Shown here one piece after another: positions 47,697 to 61,105 of a stretch of 64,000 bases of DNA. The notes beneath the pieces are model-generated. The model did not search any database. It was not told the DNA's origin and was given only the letters and a program-made list of their open reading frames with translations. Source of the DNA: Bidens hawaiensis. Lineage: Eukaryota; Streptophyta; Magnoliopsida; Asterales; Asteraceae. Location: assembly GCA_021521415.1 (NCBI GenBank), contig JAIQDT010000832.1:62001-126000 (forward strand). Direction: 5' to 3'. Position 1 is the first letter of the stretch, and the number at the start of each line of letters is the position of its first letter. Made by a program: the position numbers and the translations under genes.

Positions 47697-50600
47697 ATGC
47701 CTCCAACTAAAGCCAAGGGAATTACCATGACACCCGAGGAACTCGCGGAAATAATCGCGCAAGCGATCGCGACACATGAGGCCAGCAAGGCCGAATCAAG
47801 TCAGGGTCGTCAGAATGAGACCCCAGAACCCGAATCAGGAGCCTTGGACAAAGGATGCTCCTACAAGACATTCATGGCCTGTAAGCCTTGGCCATTCAAG
47901 GGTACCGAAGGGGCCATTGGGCTCTACAACTGGATTGACAAGATGGAGACAGTTCTCTCCATTAGCGGATGTAGTGAGAACCAGAAGGTCCTTTACGCGA
48001 CCTGCATGTTCCAAGAGGCAGCTTCGTCTTGGTGGAAGCTTCAAGTGAAGACTTTGGGGCGAGAAGTTGCTCTTCACAAGACCTGGGAGGAACTGAAGGA
48101 AATGATGATGAGAAAGTTCTGCTCTCGCGCAGAAATCCAGAGTCTACAACAGGAATTCTGGAACCACACCATGGTAGGAACGGATATCGACGCCTACAAC
48201 AACCGGTTCAACGAGCTTTGCCAGTTGGTGCCAGACATGGCAAACACGGAGGAAAAGAAGATCGAGAGGTATATTTTTGGGTTACCTCCTGTTGTTAGGG
48301 TTCCGCTCAACGCCGCAGCGCCTCCAACCTTTGATGAGGCGGTAGCGCGGGCCATCACCCTTACAAGGGATACGGTCCGTGCGGGTATGTTGACTACGCG
48401 CGGAAACGAGCAGCGAACCTCTGACTCCAAGAGGAAATGGAACCCTCACCACCGAGGGTCCGACTCCAAGCAGCCACCGTTCAAGAAGCAGGAGAGCGTA
48501 AGGGCTTACGCGATCCAAGCCGCGGAGCCATCAAGGAAAGGATACAACGGGCCTCGCCCATGGTGCAACAAATGCAAGTATCACCACGAGGGTGAATGCG
48601 CAAGAATCGAATGCGCCAAATGTGGCAGACCAGGGCACAAGACGATGAATTGCCGTGTCAGAGAAGCTGGAGCAAGCGACAACTGCTACGCATGCGGGAA
48701 GCCAGGGCATTTTAGTCGGGATTGCCCGCAAAAGGGAAACCAAGCTCGCGGGAGAGCTTTTGTGATCGGCGCAGGCGAAGCTAAAGAAGAGCCGAATGTG
48801 GTAACCGGTACGTTTTTGCTTAACGGACATTTTGCATCTGTCTTATTTGATACTGGCGCTGACCTAAGTTTTATATCCGCTGAGTTTAAAGACTCCCTAG
48901 GCCTAGCAACCAGTAGGCTAGACACGCCTTATACTATAGAACTAGCCAATGGTAGGCAGTTATGCGCGAACGAAAGAACTGAACAATGTGTAATAGTCAT
49001 GGGGGGTCACGGGTTCAATATTAATTTGTTGCCAATAGACTTGGGAAGTTTTGACATTGTGGTAGGTATGGATTGGTTAGTCGAGAACCGCGCGGAAGTT
49101 ATTTGCCATGAGAAGCAGGTTCGGATCCCACTGTTGAACGGAGAAACCTTGGTAATTCAAGGGGAAAGAAGGGGAGTTGCGACGAAACTGATTTCGTGCC
49201 TAAAGGCGCGTAAGTGCCTAAGGAAAGGGTGCTACGCCTTCCTGGCGCATGTAGTAGAGAAGAAAGGAGATGAGCGAAGAATTGAAGACTTACCAGTAGT
49301 GCGCGAATTTCCAGAAGTTTTTCCTGAAGATTTGCCCGGATTACCGCCGCCGCGACAAGTCGAGTTTCGTATTGATTTGGTCCCAGGAGCTGCGCCAGTA
49401 GCTCGAGCGCCTTATCGACTAGCTCCATCTGAGATGCAAGAGCTATCCAATCAGTTACAGGAACTATTGGATAAGGATTTCATACGCCCAAGCTTTTCAC
49501 CTTGGGGAGCTCCGGTACTGTTTGTTAAGAAGAAGGATGGTTCGTTCAGAATGTGTATTGACTACAGGGAGCTGAATAAGCTGACAGTCAAGAATCGGTA
49601 CCCCTTACCGAGGATTGACGACTTATTTGACCAGTTGCAAGGATCCAGTTATTATTCGAAGATAGATCTACGGTCCGGATACCACCAACTTAGGGTCCAT
49701 GAGGAAGATGTGCCGAAAACAGCCTTCCGAACTAGATACGGCCATTATGAGTTCTTAGTGATGCCTTTCGGGCTAACTAATGCGCCGGCTGTATTCATGG
49801 ATCTGATGAATCGCGTGTGCAAACCATACTTGGACAAGTTTGTGATTGTGTTTATAGATGATATTCTGATTTACTCTCGGACCAAGGCCGAGCATGAGCA
49901 ACACCTGAGATTGATTTTGGAATTGTTGAGGAAAGAAAAGTTGTATGCGAAGTTTTCCAAGTGCGAGTTTTGGCTTAGAGAAGTTCACTTTCTCGGTCAC
50001 GTTGTAAACGAGAAAGGAATACACGTTGATCCTTCCAAAGTCAAGGCCATCGAAAACTGGGAAGCGCCAAAAACCCCAACTGAGGTGAGGCAATTCCTAG
50101 GACTAGCTGGCTACTATCGACGCTTCATTGAGAACTTCTCCAAGATAGCTCTACCACTGACCGCGCTAACTCAGAAAGACAAGAAGTTTGTTTGGGGCGA
50201 AAGTCAGGAAGCAGCGTTTCAAATGTTGAAACGAAAGTTATGTAGTGCGCCAATTTTGTCTTTACCCGAGGGGACGGATGACATCGTCGTTTACTGCGAC
50301 GCTTCACATCAGGGACTCGGATGTGTCCTTATGCAGCGAGACAAAGTCATAGCGTATGCCTCGCGCCAACTCAAGACCAATGAAAAGAACTACACAACGC
50401 ATGATCTGGAACTTGGAGCGGTTGTCTTCGCGCTAAAGATTTGGCGCCATTACCTCTATGGTACAAAGTGTATAATCTTTACGGATCACAAGAGCCTTCA
50501 ACATATATTTGATCAAAAGGATTTAAACATGAGGCAACGAAGATGGGTGGAGTTGTTGAATGATTATGATTGTGAAATTAAGTACCACCCTGGAAAGGCG

Positions 50601-52139
50601 AATGTGGTAGCAGACGCGCTAAGTAGGAAGGAGCGAATAAAAACGCTACGAGTCAAGGCTCTAAGGTTGACCATTCACACAGATCTCTCTACCCGCATCC
50701 GAGACGCTCAGCAAGAAGCCTTGAAACCAGAGTTTGTTAAAAACGAATGCCTTGGGGGTATGATTAAGAGTTTGGAACTTAAAGAGAACGGCAATCTATA
50801 TTTCGCTAACCGCATATGGGTCCCTCTCAAGGGAGGATTGCGCGAGCAAGTACTAAACGAAGCTCACAAGACGCGGTATTCCGTACATCCTGGCGCAGAC
50901 AAGATGTACCAAGATGTTAAAGTGCTGTATTGGTGGCCCAATCTTAAAGGCGCCATCGCGACGTATGTCAGTAAATGCCTGACGTGTTCGAAGGTGAAGG
51001 CTGAATACCAGAAACCATCAGGGTTGCTTCAGCAGCCAGAAATTCCCATGTGGAAGTGGGAACAAATCTCTATGGACTTCATCACCAAACTGCCAAGGAC
51101 ACCTGGGGGTTATGACACGATCTGGGTTATTGTAGATCGGCTAACTAAGTCAGCGCACTTCCTACCGATCAAGGAAACCGATAAGATGGAAAAGTTAGCC
51201 CGATTGTATATTCGAGAAGTAGTTTCAAAACATGGAGTCCCAGTGTCCATCATTTCTGATAGAGATAGTCGGTTCACCTCAAGATTTTGGAGATCGTTAC
51301 AAGGGGCTTTAGGTACTCGTCTTGACATGAGTACGGCATATCATCCCCAAACAGATGGACAAAGCGAGCGAACAATCCAGACATTGGAAGATATGCTGCG
51401 CGCGTGCGCAATCGATTTCGGAGGTAGCTGGGATGCTCATCTCCCATTGGTTGAATTTTCTTACAACAACAGTTATCACACAAGCCTCAAGGCTGCGCCG
51501 TTTGAAGCTTTGTATGGGCGCAAGTGTAGATCCCCACTGTGCTGGGCTGAAGTGGGTGACAAGCAAATGACTGGTCCAGAATTGATCCAAAAAACAACAG
51601 ACAAGATTTTTCAGATACGGGATCGCCTTAAGACAGCGCGCGACAGACAGAAGAGCTACGCAGATGTGCGAAGGAAACCGTTGGAGTTTCAAGTAGGGGA
51701 TAGAGTACTTTTGAAAGTCTCTCCATGGAAAGGAGTCCCCCGTTTCGGCAAGCGAGGAAAGTTGAATCCGCGCTACATTGGACCATTTGAGATCCTGGAG
51801 AGGATCGGTCCGGTTGCTTATAGACTCCGTTTACCCGCCGAACTCGGTGGAGTTCATGATACGTTCCATATATCCAACCTCAAAAAGTGTTTATCTGATG
51901 AAACGTTGATTTTACCGTTGGAAGAGATTCACATCGACAAACAGCTGCACTTCGTAGAAGAGCCTATAGCCGTAACCGATTGGAAAGAACAAAAGTTACG
52001 CAGAAGCAGAATCAAGTTAGTAAAGGTTCAATGGAACTCGAGGCGTGGGCCTGAATTCACTTGGGAAAGAGAAGACCAGATGCGCATGAAATACCCACAC
52101 CTCTTTCAGAGCATGGCTTCTGCCAGCAACGTCTCCTAA
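47697..52139 (+). CDS. Intact gag-pol polyprotein
   Basis: A 1480-residue polyprotein. The frame is open from an ATG at 47562, but I start at 47697 (MPPTKAKG), which matches the MPPLSRR start of the other family; the 45 extra residues look like untranslated leader. Order with approximate residues: gag; zinc knuckles [14 protein letters not shown] (304) and [14 protein letters not shown] (328); protease FDTGAD (385); reverse transcriptase with [10 protein letters not shown] and FIDD (718); RNase H with YCDAS (866) and TDHKS; integrase zinc site (1055) and D-D-E core (1126, 1187, 1223); GPF motif (1361); chromodomain-like tail with [16 protein letters not shown] and KYPHLF. No stop or frameshift, key catalytic residues present. 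The chromodomain-like tail suggests chromatin-guided integration, as in chromoviruses. Confidence 0.95.
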   Translation: MPPTKAKGITMTPEELAEIIAQAIATHEASKAESSQGRQNETPEPESGALDKGCSYKTFMACKPWPFKGTEGAIGLYNWIDKMETVLSISGCSENQKVLYATCMFQEAASSWWKLQVKTLGREVALHKTWEELKEMMMRKFCSRAEIQSLQQEFWNHTMVGTDIDAYNNRFNELCQLVPDMANTEEKKIERYIFGLPPVVRVPLNAAAPPTFDEAVARAITLTRDTVRAGMLTTRGNEQRTSDSKRKWNPHHRGSDSKQPPFKKQESVRAYAIQAAEPSRKGYNGPRPWCNKCKYHHEGECARIECAKCGRPGHKTMNCRVREAGASDNCYACGKPGHFSRDCPQKGNQARGRAFVIGAGEAKEEPNVVTGTFLLNGHFASVLFDTGADLSFISAEFKDSLGLATSRLDTPYTIELANGRQLCANERTEQCVIVMGGHGFNINLLPIDLGSFDIVVGMDWLVENRAEVICHEKQVRIPLLNGETLVIQGERRGVATKLISCLKARKCLRKGCYAFLAHVVEKKGDERRIEDLPVVREFPEVFPEDLPGLPPPRQVEFRIDLVPGAAPVARAPYRLAPSEMQELSNQLQELLDKDFIRPSFSPWGAPVLFVKKKDGSFRMCIDYRELNKLTVKNRYPLPRIDDLFDQLQGSSYYSKIDLRSGYHQLRVHEEDVPKTAFRTRYGHYEFLVMPFGLTNAPAVFMDLMNRVCKPYLDKFVIVFIDDILIYSRTKAEHEQHLRLILELLRKEKLYAKFSKCEFWLREVHFLGHVVNEKGIHVDPSKVKAIENWEAPKTPTEVRQFLGLAGYYRRFIENFSKIALPLTALTQKDKKFVWGESQEAAFQMLKRKLCSAPILSLPEGTDDIVVYCDASHQGLGCVLMQRDKVIAYASRQLKTNEKNYTTHDLELGAVVFALKIWRHYLYGTKCIIFTDHKSLQHIFDQKDLNMRQRRWVELLNDYDCEIKYHPGKANVVADALSRKERIKTLRVKALRLTIHTDLSTRIRDAQQEALKPEFVKNECLGGMIKSLELKENGNLYFANRIWVPLKGGLREQVLNEAHKTRYSVHPGADKMYQDVKVLYWWPNLKGAIATYVSKCLTCSKVKAEYQKPSGLLQQPEIPMWKWEQISMDFITKLPRTPGGYDTIWVIVDRLTKSAHFLPIKETDKMEKLARLYIREVVSKHGVPVSIISDRDSRFTSRFWRSLQGALGTRLDMSTAYHPQTDGQSERTIQTLEDMLRACAIDFGGSWDAHLPLVEFSYNNSYHTSLKAAPFEALYGRKCRSPLCWAEVGDKQMTGPELIQKTTDKIFQIRDRLKTARDRQKSYADVRRKPLEFQVGDRVLLKVSPWKGVPRFGKRGKLNPRYIGPFEILERIGPVAYRLRLPAELGGVHDTFHISNLKKCLSDETLILPLEEIHIDKQLHFVEEPIAVTDWKEQKLRRSRIKLVKVQWNSRRGPEFTWEREDQMRMKYPHLFQSMASASNVS

Positions 52140-52160
52140 ATTTCGGGACGAAATTCGCTT

Positions 52161-52173
52161 AACAGGGAGAGAA
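52161..52173 (+). promoter_or_regulatory. Polypurine tract of the young element
   Basis: AACAGGGAGAGAA directly precedes the 3' LTR. Confidence 0.75.
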
Positions 52174-54399
52174 TGTGACACCCGGTAAATTCCCAATCCC
52201 TTAAACCAAGTAATCAACCTAAATATTAGGTAATTATGTTATATGCGCCTTGCGCGAGCGCGCCATATTAGAATCAGCGCGTGCATATTATGTGCGCCCT
52301 GCGCGAGCGCGCCATGTTAAGAACCAGCGTGGACATATGTTATATGCGCCATGCGCGAATGTTTTGGCTTTATGTTTTCATGTACCTTAACGTTATGTTG
52401 TCTAATGGGTTGACCATCCCGCATGATGCTAAGGCGGGTGCATCCTAAATCGTTTATGCGCGTGCGGAAGGGAACTAACCTCCCCGCATGGCGGGAACAT
52501 TGAGAGCTAGTTTGTCTGAAGCTCCAAGATGGAATTGACTTCAACATAACTGATCACTATGTTGAATTACCAAGACCACCTGGAGAATCTACAAATGAAA
52601 CTCAATGTCCCTAACTGCGAGAAGGTTACGCACCTACCCGCAGCAAAGAAATGTCCTTCACGCAGAAAGCTATGCGCACAAAGTGATACGCACAGAACAC
52701 TTAGTCTATTCTCCAGATGTAAGGAGATTACTCCCGCCCAAAAGGAAACAGTAGCGTGTTTCAGAGATTTTCCACTTTTTACTGTACACTGACAAAAGTA
52801 CCTGAAAAAGCACACTGTAACATGAAAAGTCAACTGTCAGCCACCCTATTCTCACCAACCCCAGACCTGCATGTCCTGACCAAATCAAATCAAATCTTTT
52901 ATCCACTACTCCACTTTTAAATAAATAATAATAATTTCCATACCTTATCATCATTACACCTAGATATGAAAAGATTACAATCCCCTAAAGCAAGGGATTG
53001 TGTTCCCTTGAGTTTGCCTATAAATATGTAACCTAAATTATCACCCAAAACGCACTTCAAACTTCTCTCTTAAGAACAGCAACTTGCACTAATCATCTCC
53101 CAAGCATCCGTTGTTTTCGTTTCCGATCCTGTTACCAGGTAAGCCAAGAATATAGCCTTGAGATCTGCTTTCCAACCCTTATATTCTCCTAATTCTTGAT
53201 CTTAATATATATACTTCTTGTTATTTAATCGTATTCTAGACCTTCAATTCAAAGGCCAACACCAAGAAAACCCGAATCTCGATTAATCCCTTAACAAGAA
53301 CCACAGGTGAGTCTCACAGCCCCTATTTTCACTGTTTTCACTGTTTTTAAACTGTTTTCGGGGCGAGGGACACGTACTTAAATAATGTTTTATCATGGTA
53401 TACTTACAAGCTATGCAAGCGATTATGTGTTTAAATTATATTTCATGATGAGCAATGCGAACGGTTATCTAAGGTTTTCGATGTATGTGCGCTAGAACTC
53501 GAGTAAGTGATCACTTTACCATTGGAACTCTAAGGGTAGGGACTGCTGGTTTGATCCACCCACTCGTAGGGGTCGCACCTCTTTGCATGGACGAGTGCCT
53601 AGTATGGTCATGGGGCAGTACTATGGGTTTGAGCCCGCTCGTAGGGGTCGCGCCTCTTTGCATGGACGAGCGCCTTGTTTTCCAGCACAACGTCCGCGCG
53701 TAACCCGCGGGACGGAATTATTGATTAGCTCGTAGGGGCAGCGCCTCTTTGCATAGACGAGCACGGTTTTTCAGAAATGTCCACGCGTAAACCGCGGGAC
53801 GGCATTATATTATTTAGCTCGTAGTGGCAGCGCCACTTTGCATGGACGAGCACACTTCCGGTAATGATCGCGCGTAGCCCGCGGAACGACTTTTATCAGA
53901 AATATGTGTCAGATCTATGTTTTCATATGGATTATCAAGTATATGTTTAGACATGAAATCAGAAATGTGTTTCAATATGATTTTATCAAGACTATGATGC
54001 AATGCGATTTATATAGTTACAAAAACTTGTGAACTCACTCAGTTTATACTGATTCAAATGTTTTTACGTGTCTTTCAGGAGATAACTAGGTAGCGCATGG
54101 AGTCACACTTAGAGCACCTCACGCTGAACATCTAAAATTAGCTTTTTGGAAGATTTTAGTTCTATCCCTTCGATGCGCGTAGTTGTTCCCGCCGCGCAAG
54201 GGGATAGGGCGTGGAAATCTTCAACAGTTTTATACTTGGATGTTTTTATGTAATTTTTAAACAATGTAATGTATTTGTATTAAACATTTTTATGCGCAAC
54301 GAAAATCTTACTATAAATGTTTGCAATGGCCCGTGCTTAATTATCAATCCCCACTCGCGCGCGCCCGGCTGTTTCCGCCGCTCAGGGCCGGGTGTGACA
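52174..54399 (+). repeat. 3' LTR of the young gypsy element
   Basis: 2226 bp, nearly identical to the 5' LTR, with the same dyad, TATA box and hairpin array (53561-53851). Followed by the TACGG duplication. Confidence 0.95.
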
Positions 54400-54404
54400 T
54401 ACGG

Positions 54405-55470
54405 GGTGTCGGGCCTGTGGCTGTCGACCATCCGGCCACACCCTATGGCCGAACCTGAGTTAAACTAAAACGAGTATAAAACTAAATAAAAATTGTTGGT
54501 GTATATACTATATTGTATTAACTAGTTTGAGGCTCGTGTATTACACGAGTAATTGATACAAATTTTAAATATTAACCACTAAGTGAAATACAATCAACAA
54601 CATAGTCATATATTGTTAATAAAATTAAAATTACAAATTTTACATAACTAATATTATACAAATATGTTACAAATAAGTAAAACCATCTTTGTACACTACG
54701 TTTGTGATTGTATTGGCCGATATACATTGTTTATTAAAAATCAAAATCTTTAGTACATGTATGTTTGTAACTCTTGATAAGATAACATATAGCTCTGCTT
54801 ATAACTCTTCTGTGTGACAAGTAAGGTTCTTCAAGTACATACCAACCACAGATAAATGAACCTAACAAAAAAAAATATTCATACACATAAAATATCATAT
54901 CTTTTAGTCATTTAATATGATGTCATTTGAGATCATCTACTCATGTTTATCCAAAAATCATGATTATATCAAAAGCCATATTACCTTAACTTTGATGAGA
55001 TAATCATCCTTAGAATCTTAAGAATTTGAAATTTATTAATCATGATAAAATTGTTCTTGGCAAAAGAAAACAATGGAATGAGTTCAAATGCACATGAGAA
55101 AATTTTAAATCCAAATTTAAAACCAACCTTATATAAAAACAATTATGCACCGCGGCTCGAATCTCAGTTTAAAAACAATTTGTAGTTTCCATACAAATCT
55201 AAATTCTTCGACCTGATGCACATTTATTTTATTTATTTGCAGTTACCTGTGACTTTAAAATTTTATTCTAATAGGTTTGCAACTTCAATTTTGATATTTC
55301 CTCATTTTCTTATTTCAGAAGTAATGTTAATGAATGAATGAGTTAAGATTTACATTTAATCAAAGTTGAATTTATATATTGAAATGACTTAAAAGCTAAG
55401 GATCATATATTGAAATTGGTTAAAAAAAAAGGTGAGGGTGGCTAAGAGATTGACAGGTGGCAAAAATGAG
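54405..55470. other. AT-rich intergenic DNA
   Basis: No gene seen. A short inverted motif, CTCGTGTATTACACGAG (54533-54549), stands out near the left side; its origin is unknown. Confidence 0.4.
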
Positions 55471-55890
55471 TAGTCTTTCATTACAATAGATATTATTTGT
55501 TCGGATATAGATTATGTAAGGGTAACACCCTGAAAGAAGCATTGGTACGAATAGGACCAATATAGCCATGCTCGATGCATTGTAACGAGAGGAGATTAAG
55601 GGAACATAAGGACTCACTAAAGACAAAAGTGGTCGTACAACAGACAACAACTGAAAAAGGACAAGTCAATCGTGTTCAGCCATTGGAGACGTGCTATCGT
55701 GTGTGGCCATGAGAAATAATAGTACAACTGTAAATGTGATGTTGTCTTGTATATATATCCCAAATGTCTGTAACAATGCATATAACACATGAATATCAAG
55801 AATATCATTTCACCTTTTACTATGTGTTTTACATAAACTCTCATATCTCTCAAATATCACTCACGTCACTTGTTAATCAGAGCCGGTCTA
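55471..55890 (+). repeat. Possible degenerate copia LTR with primer site
   Basis: A TATATATATCCC box (about 55751), CA-rich leader-like sequence and TTAATCAGAGCC (about 55873-55884), which resembles a decayed TGGTATCAGAGCC primer site, occur in the order expected for the end of an LTR. The left boundary is not clear and no gag follows, so this is tentative. Confidence 0.3.
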
Positions 55891-56588
55891 GATCCATAAT
55901 CATAAGGATCAAGATTTGCTTTAGCATATTATAATTCTACAACTTAAGTTCATATATTAATATGGAAGAATCACAATAGAGTAACAAAGAGTAATATAAA
56001 GGAGACAAGAAATCGCTAATTGAAGCATCAAGCATGTAACTTGTAAATATGAACTTTTTGAAAGAAATAGTCATTTGTTGAAAAAAAAATAAAAGGAGTT
56101 ATTGAAATGTTACATGCCACATTCATTTACCTTAAAAATCTTCACCTTTAGTTTTACTAAATACAGATATAATAAAATATTAAAATTGTGTTTTGTGATA
56201 AATGCAAACAGGAAAAAAAAATGTACTTACCGAGAAGTTACATTGCTGGAATAGTTCAAATGAAAATTGTTGTAAATAAGTGTTGTTAGAATTCATTATA
56301 GTTTGTATCACATGTCTCCAATTTTTAAAAGTTGGATTCACATTCATACACTTCATCTCTTTGTCCAACATTGATCAATAGGTAAAGAATTTTTATTTAT
56401 CTCCCACTCCGTAAACACGTAAGTAATAAGTTTCTTGGACAAGGTTCAATCCGACCCATCTTGCAAGACTAATATGAAATCATTTGTTCGTCGCTTCAGC
56501 TATGAAATCAAAAGGCGTGTAGCTCACTCATGTTGGTCAAATTCATGCAAGCCAACAAAGTGAGGCATCCAATTCTCGTATGCCCATG
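55891..56588. other. AT-rich intergenic DNA
   Basis: Nothing recognisable beyond possible debris of the element to its left. Confidence 0.35.
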
Positions 56589-56596
56589 ACCACGTA

Positions 56597-57361
56597 TAGG
56601 GCTGTAAACGAACCGAACGAACACGAACATGGCCTTGTTCGTGTTCGTTCGTTAAGGAAATAATGTGTTCACGAACGGTTCACGAACACTTACCGAACGA
56701 GATTTTATGTTCGTGTTCGTTCATTAAGGAAATTAATGTGTTCACAAACGGTTCACGAACATGAACGAACACAAATAAAATCGGAAAAACCTAGAGATTA
56801 AGTTCGATGTATTTATCAATGTGAATAATGAAAGCATGTAAACGAATTGAACGAACACGAACAAGGGCATGTTCATGTTCGTTCATTTAACTTTAAACGA
56901 ACACGAACACTTAATCGAACAAATATTTATGTTCATGTTTGTTTATTTAAAAAATGAACATTTGTGTTCGTTTATGCTCATTTGTTTAAAATGCAAACGA
57001 ATATAACCGAACAAAGATAAATGAACATATATGAACAAAAAAAACATAAACGAATATAAATGAAAACACTTAAATGAACACAAATTAACAAATAAAAAAC
57101 TTTAAGTTAATGATTCATCCAAATAATATTTAATTATTTTTATTAATACATAAATAAACAGACATAAACGAACATAAATAAATGAACATAAACGAACGTT
57201 CATGAACATAAATGAACGAACGGGACATGTGTTCATGTTCGTTCGTTTAATTAAACGAACACAAAATTTTTGTTCATGTTCGTTCGTTTATTAAATAAAC
57301 GAACTTCCCGCCGAACAATTCACGAACAATTCACCGAACGTTCGGTTCGTTTACAGGCCTA
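56597..57361. mobile_element. hAT-like MITE, 765 bp
   Basis: Terminal inverted repeats TAGGGCTGTAAACGAACCG and, from the right end, TAGGCCTGTAAACGAACCG (one mismatch; pairing runs on through AACG). ACCACGTA flanks both sides (56589-56596 and 57362-57369), an 8-bp duplication typical of hAT elements. The interior is made of GTTCGTGTTCGTTCG/CGAACGAACACG words that can fold back extensively. No transposase, so it needs help to move. Confidence 0.82.
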
Positions 57362-57369
57362 ACCACGTA

Positions 57370-57884
57370 TTTTCCAAATTAAAGACGACTCCCATACGCT
57401 ATATGCATGAAGGTAATAACAAAAGGCATTTGATTGGATTGGTATTCATGTTGCCCCTTTCTATACGCGGATACGTTTATTTTTCTTTAATTCATTAGTA
57501 GTTAGACACCGAGGACGATAATATAAAAAAAAAGATAATAGGTTGTTTATACGAGAGAAGTTTCAAACCATGGACTTCCAGTATAGGGGCATCGAACAAT
57601 CGGACATGACCAATTAAGCCATCAACTAATTAATTTTATTAAAGTATTAGTCAATAACTAGTTAAAAGGATATGAATAACTTACGATCTTTCTGTTGGCC
57701 CTCTCTCTCTACTCTCATACTAATATACGGGTGGGGTTAAATACGCCCTGCTTGCGGTGCGCGCATATAATGTATATATGTGTGAACCCTCGGGTGGGCA
57801 AAAGTAAAATTGCACTAATTTTGACGTTATTTTACTAATCTCGTGAAAATAACGTTAAAAGTGGCGAAAGGTTAATCAGGCATC
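57370..57884. other. Intergenic DNA
   Basis: No gene. A CT-rich tract (about 57700-57720) and a stretch rich in GCGGTGCGCGC (about 57750) are the only notable features. Confidence 0.35.
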
Positions 57885-58125
57885 ATGTGGTGGCGTTGAT
57901 AGCCGAAAGACAAGGGCACATGCACCGATCAGCCGGTGTCCCGATGATTGAGTACTATGTGCCTTATGTCCAAGGCTTGATGCAAAACTACTATCGAGCC
58001 GGGGGTCTCACCGGAAGCAGCCTCTCTATCCCATATACATCTTACCCTCCTCAGACCCTACCATAACATTGCTATTGGTGGGATATACTAAGTACGATGA
58101 TGATGATGATGATGATGATGATGAT
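57885..58125 (+). repeat. SINE-like retroposon with GAT tail
   Basis: Blocks such as CCAAGGCTTGATGCAAAACT, CGAGCCGGGGGTCTCACCGG and AAGCAGCCTCTCTATCC, then CTCAGACCCTACC and GGTGGGATATACT, end in about ten GAT units (58096-58125). This order resembles tRNA-derived plant SINEs that end in a trinucleotide tail. Internal promoter boxes and a target duplication were not established, so the class is a recollection of the family. Confidence 0.4.
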
Positions 58126-60657
58126 ATGTTAACATATTCATACTAGGAGTAAAAGTAGATAGATGTGTCGGATTTAGTAAAAATCATAGAATAAGGTGCG
58201 TTCTTACCACACAAATATTAAAATCTCATTTACTCTACTCTTGCTAAAGTGTCTCCCAAGTACCCAACAACATCCACTACTTTACATCTAACCGATATCA
58301 TCAATATGCCACGATCTATTTTTAATTTTGAACATGGAATTATTGTATATACGTATACTTTATATCACTTAAATATATTAAAAAAATAAAATACGGACAG
58401 CATGCAACTGTTAGTCGTACCACAAAAGTACAACTTCCGACCTTCCACACGGTTTCTTGCCTGTCAACTTTTCTAATTGTGTTGTTTTATATTCAAACTT
58501 TCAATCTTAAATTACATGTTACTCTTTTTATTTATTTATATTGGTTTTCCTTTTTCTAAACACGCTCATGTATTTAAAAGTATTCTTTCCAAAAAGATTA
58601 AAATTCTTTTTAAGAATTTAAAACTGTTGCAGTGTTTAAAAGTGCAGTATGATTATGTTTCGATCAAAATAGTAAATTTGGATAAAATTGACACTTCTAG
58701 TGCTTGTAATATTTTCATAAAAATATGGTGTTTCCTCGTAGTAAGTATTTTAAAATGGTGGTTATTTTACCATAACTTTTAAACACAAGAAGCCAACTAT
58801 TCCTTTTTTACTTGGTGTTAGATCATGTGTAGTGGATGAATTTGAGGAGCAAGAAGGGGCGATTTTCAAGGTGAACGCTGCCCCCAGGCTACAAAAGGGC
58901 AATTTGTTTTGGGGGTGGGGAGAAATATTTATCGCTCTTCCATCCTTTTCTTTTATTATTGTTATATTCAAATGTGTGTGATATACATATACATATACAT
59001 ATGTATAGGGCTACACACCACTACACCCCTAAAACAAAAACCCACATTTTGCTGATTGGGCGTCACATAACACAAAACGCTCTATTTTATAGCCCTTCCA
59101 CTACACATAGCCTTATGCTTGGGTACACCTTTTTAAAAATAACTTAACTTGTCTTATAACTTATTGTTGCGAATAGTTGTTGATTCCATGGACGTTGGTT
59201 GCATGTAGGCAAGGGTGGCTCGTGAGACAGCGAAACAAGTTAGAGCTTTAGGTCCACACTCAGTTAGGGCCTCTAAATCAGGAAAAAAACATTATATATA
59301 GATATATTATAATGAGTATAATAAACTCAAATTAATGTATTGGTGTGTTGGTAGGCTTGGTTGTTACTAAAGTATAGATTATGAGTTCAAAATTTGTAAT
59401 AATCATTTTTTTGTTCTTAACAATTGTTATCAAAAGGCCCCAAAATCTTGTTTTGATTTAGGTCTCATATTCATTAAGCCGACCCTGGTAAAGTTCATGT
59501 AAAGTTGATTAACTAAAAATTTTGAATTTAACTGAGTTCAAAATGTTCGAGTAAACTATTAAAATCACAACAAAAGATATTTTGTTACAAAGTATAGTCA
59601 GCATAATTTTTCTTAACTAAACCATATAACTTAAATTTGAATGAGAATAGTTTTTTGAAGAAGTCACAATTCACACAATACCAATTTTATATATGCATAA
59701 AATATTTGATGCTTTTGAAATGGCAATATATATGTCCTTACTAATTCCCCCACATTGATTTTCAAATTAACATTTATTTCGTTTTGTTTAAAATATATTA
59801 CATCATAAAATTAACTAGGTATACAAAAAAGGGACGTAGAACTTTTTTTTTTTATATTTGTATTGATTTTTTTTGGGGATAATGATAATAAGGTCAATTA
59901 GATCACAAGTAGGAGCTCGTTTTGAAGTCCACAACGCAGTGAACACCGACCCCCTTGCATCCGTGCACTCCCCCACCCACACACACCCTCCCTCAGTTGT
60001 GTAGACGACGATGGTGGGAGAAGGGGTGGGCCAATCGCATTTTTTGTCTTTTAATTTATATTAAAAAATTAAAAAAATAATAATTGTGTAATCATTGAAG
60101 GGGGTTATGGGGCACTATACCACTCATCACTTTTTGCAAAACTAGTCATTGTTGACCGGGACGTCACATGTCGGAAAACACCCATTTGTGTTTGTTACCA
60201 CTACACGTGGTCTTAACATTGATTTAAGACCACACTAATGATAACTAAGCACAACCAACCGTTTTCTATAAAACGTGGCATCACAGTTAACAATGAATAA
60301 TTTTGCAAAAAGTAGAGTGGTGATAAAATACCCCATAACTAAGCTCAAAACTAAGTCATGTAGTGGTAACTAATCATGTGACTGGACAACCAACCCACAC
60401 AACCTCATTGTGTATACTATATACAAGGAGCCTCGACAAAACGATTACGAAAACAAGGGGGGTGTTCCCAAAACGTGATTACTACGCCTGGTCTACACCC
60501 AAAACTAACTCATTTTTTGAACTATGGATAGAAAGGGAAAATATGGTTGAGAATTAAATTGGTAACTTTTAAAATTTAAGATTCGAACAAAATTAGACCA
60601 TCCGTAATATGTAACTTAATACGTATCCTTTTATATATAACACAAACCGAGCTACAT
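58126..60657. other. AT-rich intergenic DNA
   Basis: About 2.5 kb with no gene I can support. There is a TACATA microsatellite near 58983-59002, and around 59205-59480 a stretch with GGGCCTCTAAAT and AAGCCGACCCTGG resembling old transposon DNA. Confidence 0.4.
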
Positions 60658-61105
60658 CTAGATAATGGGTAAGCGAGCAACAAGCTGCGCCGCTATCCCC
60701 TTTTGAATCGCAAAGCCTATTCTACTAAATATAAATCCTTGATTCCTCGGGCTCTGCGAGTCACTGTGGACCACCTTCTGCATCCGCTCCAAGAAGCGAA
60801 CCGCCTCGGGAGCTAGGGATCCAAAAGTGTCGAAGGCAAATGGAATAAACACGTGCTGCTTCTCCAAATACGTTGTCTCATGCTTAGCAACCTTCCTAGA
60901 TTCCGCTCTTAAAACCGCCTGTCCCGGTACGAAGCCACTGTCTCTCAACCCCACCAACGGGGACACCCCAGTGAGGTCAACACACGCATGCTTACTCCTT
61001 GCCCAGCCAAACACAAGAACATCCGCAGGACGCAGGGTAGATCTTCCCTCTCACGGATAAGTCAAAAAGTTAACAGGTGCCTCTTTCTTGACTGAGATCC
61101 CGGAA
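60658..61105 (-). pseudogene. Transposon-derived endonuclease-like fragment
   Basis: A minus-strand frame holds RPADVLVFGWARSKHACVDL, TGVSPLVGL, FIPFAFDTFGSLAPEAVRFL, then RIGFAIQKGIAAQLVARLP. I remember this block from plant sequences annotated downstream of reverse transcriptases; the spacing of D, W and DLTG is reminiscent of restriction-like endonucleases of non-LTR elements. Upstream, VKKEAPVNFL is followed by a TGA near 61048 in the same frame, and no reverse transcriptase is nearby, so it is a broken end fragment. The family assignment is from memory and uncertain; protein-like conservation is the firm part. Confidence 0.5.

Larger units (their letters stand above)
45258..54399 (+). 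mobile_element. Complete young Ty3/gypsy element
   Basis: A 9142-bp element flanked by TACGG on both sides (45253-45257 and 54400-54404). It has two 2226-bp LTRs, a primer site, one uninterrupted gag-pol frame and a polypurine tract. By eye the LTRs differ at only about two positions (45413/52329 and 46756/53672), implying a very recent insertion. It is distinct from the array at 21914-38417 but of the same general clade. All parts needed for autonomous movement appear present. Confidence 0.95.

Noticed and set aside
56597..57361. Satellite or telomere-like repeat of GTTCGT words
   Set aside because: Clear TIRs and an 8-bp target duplication bound it, so it is a discrete transposable element.
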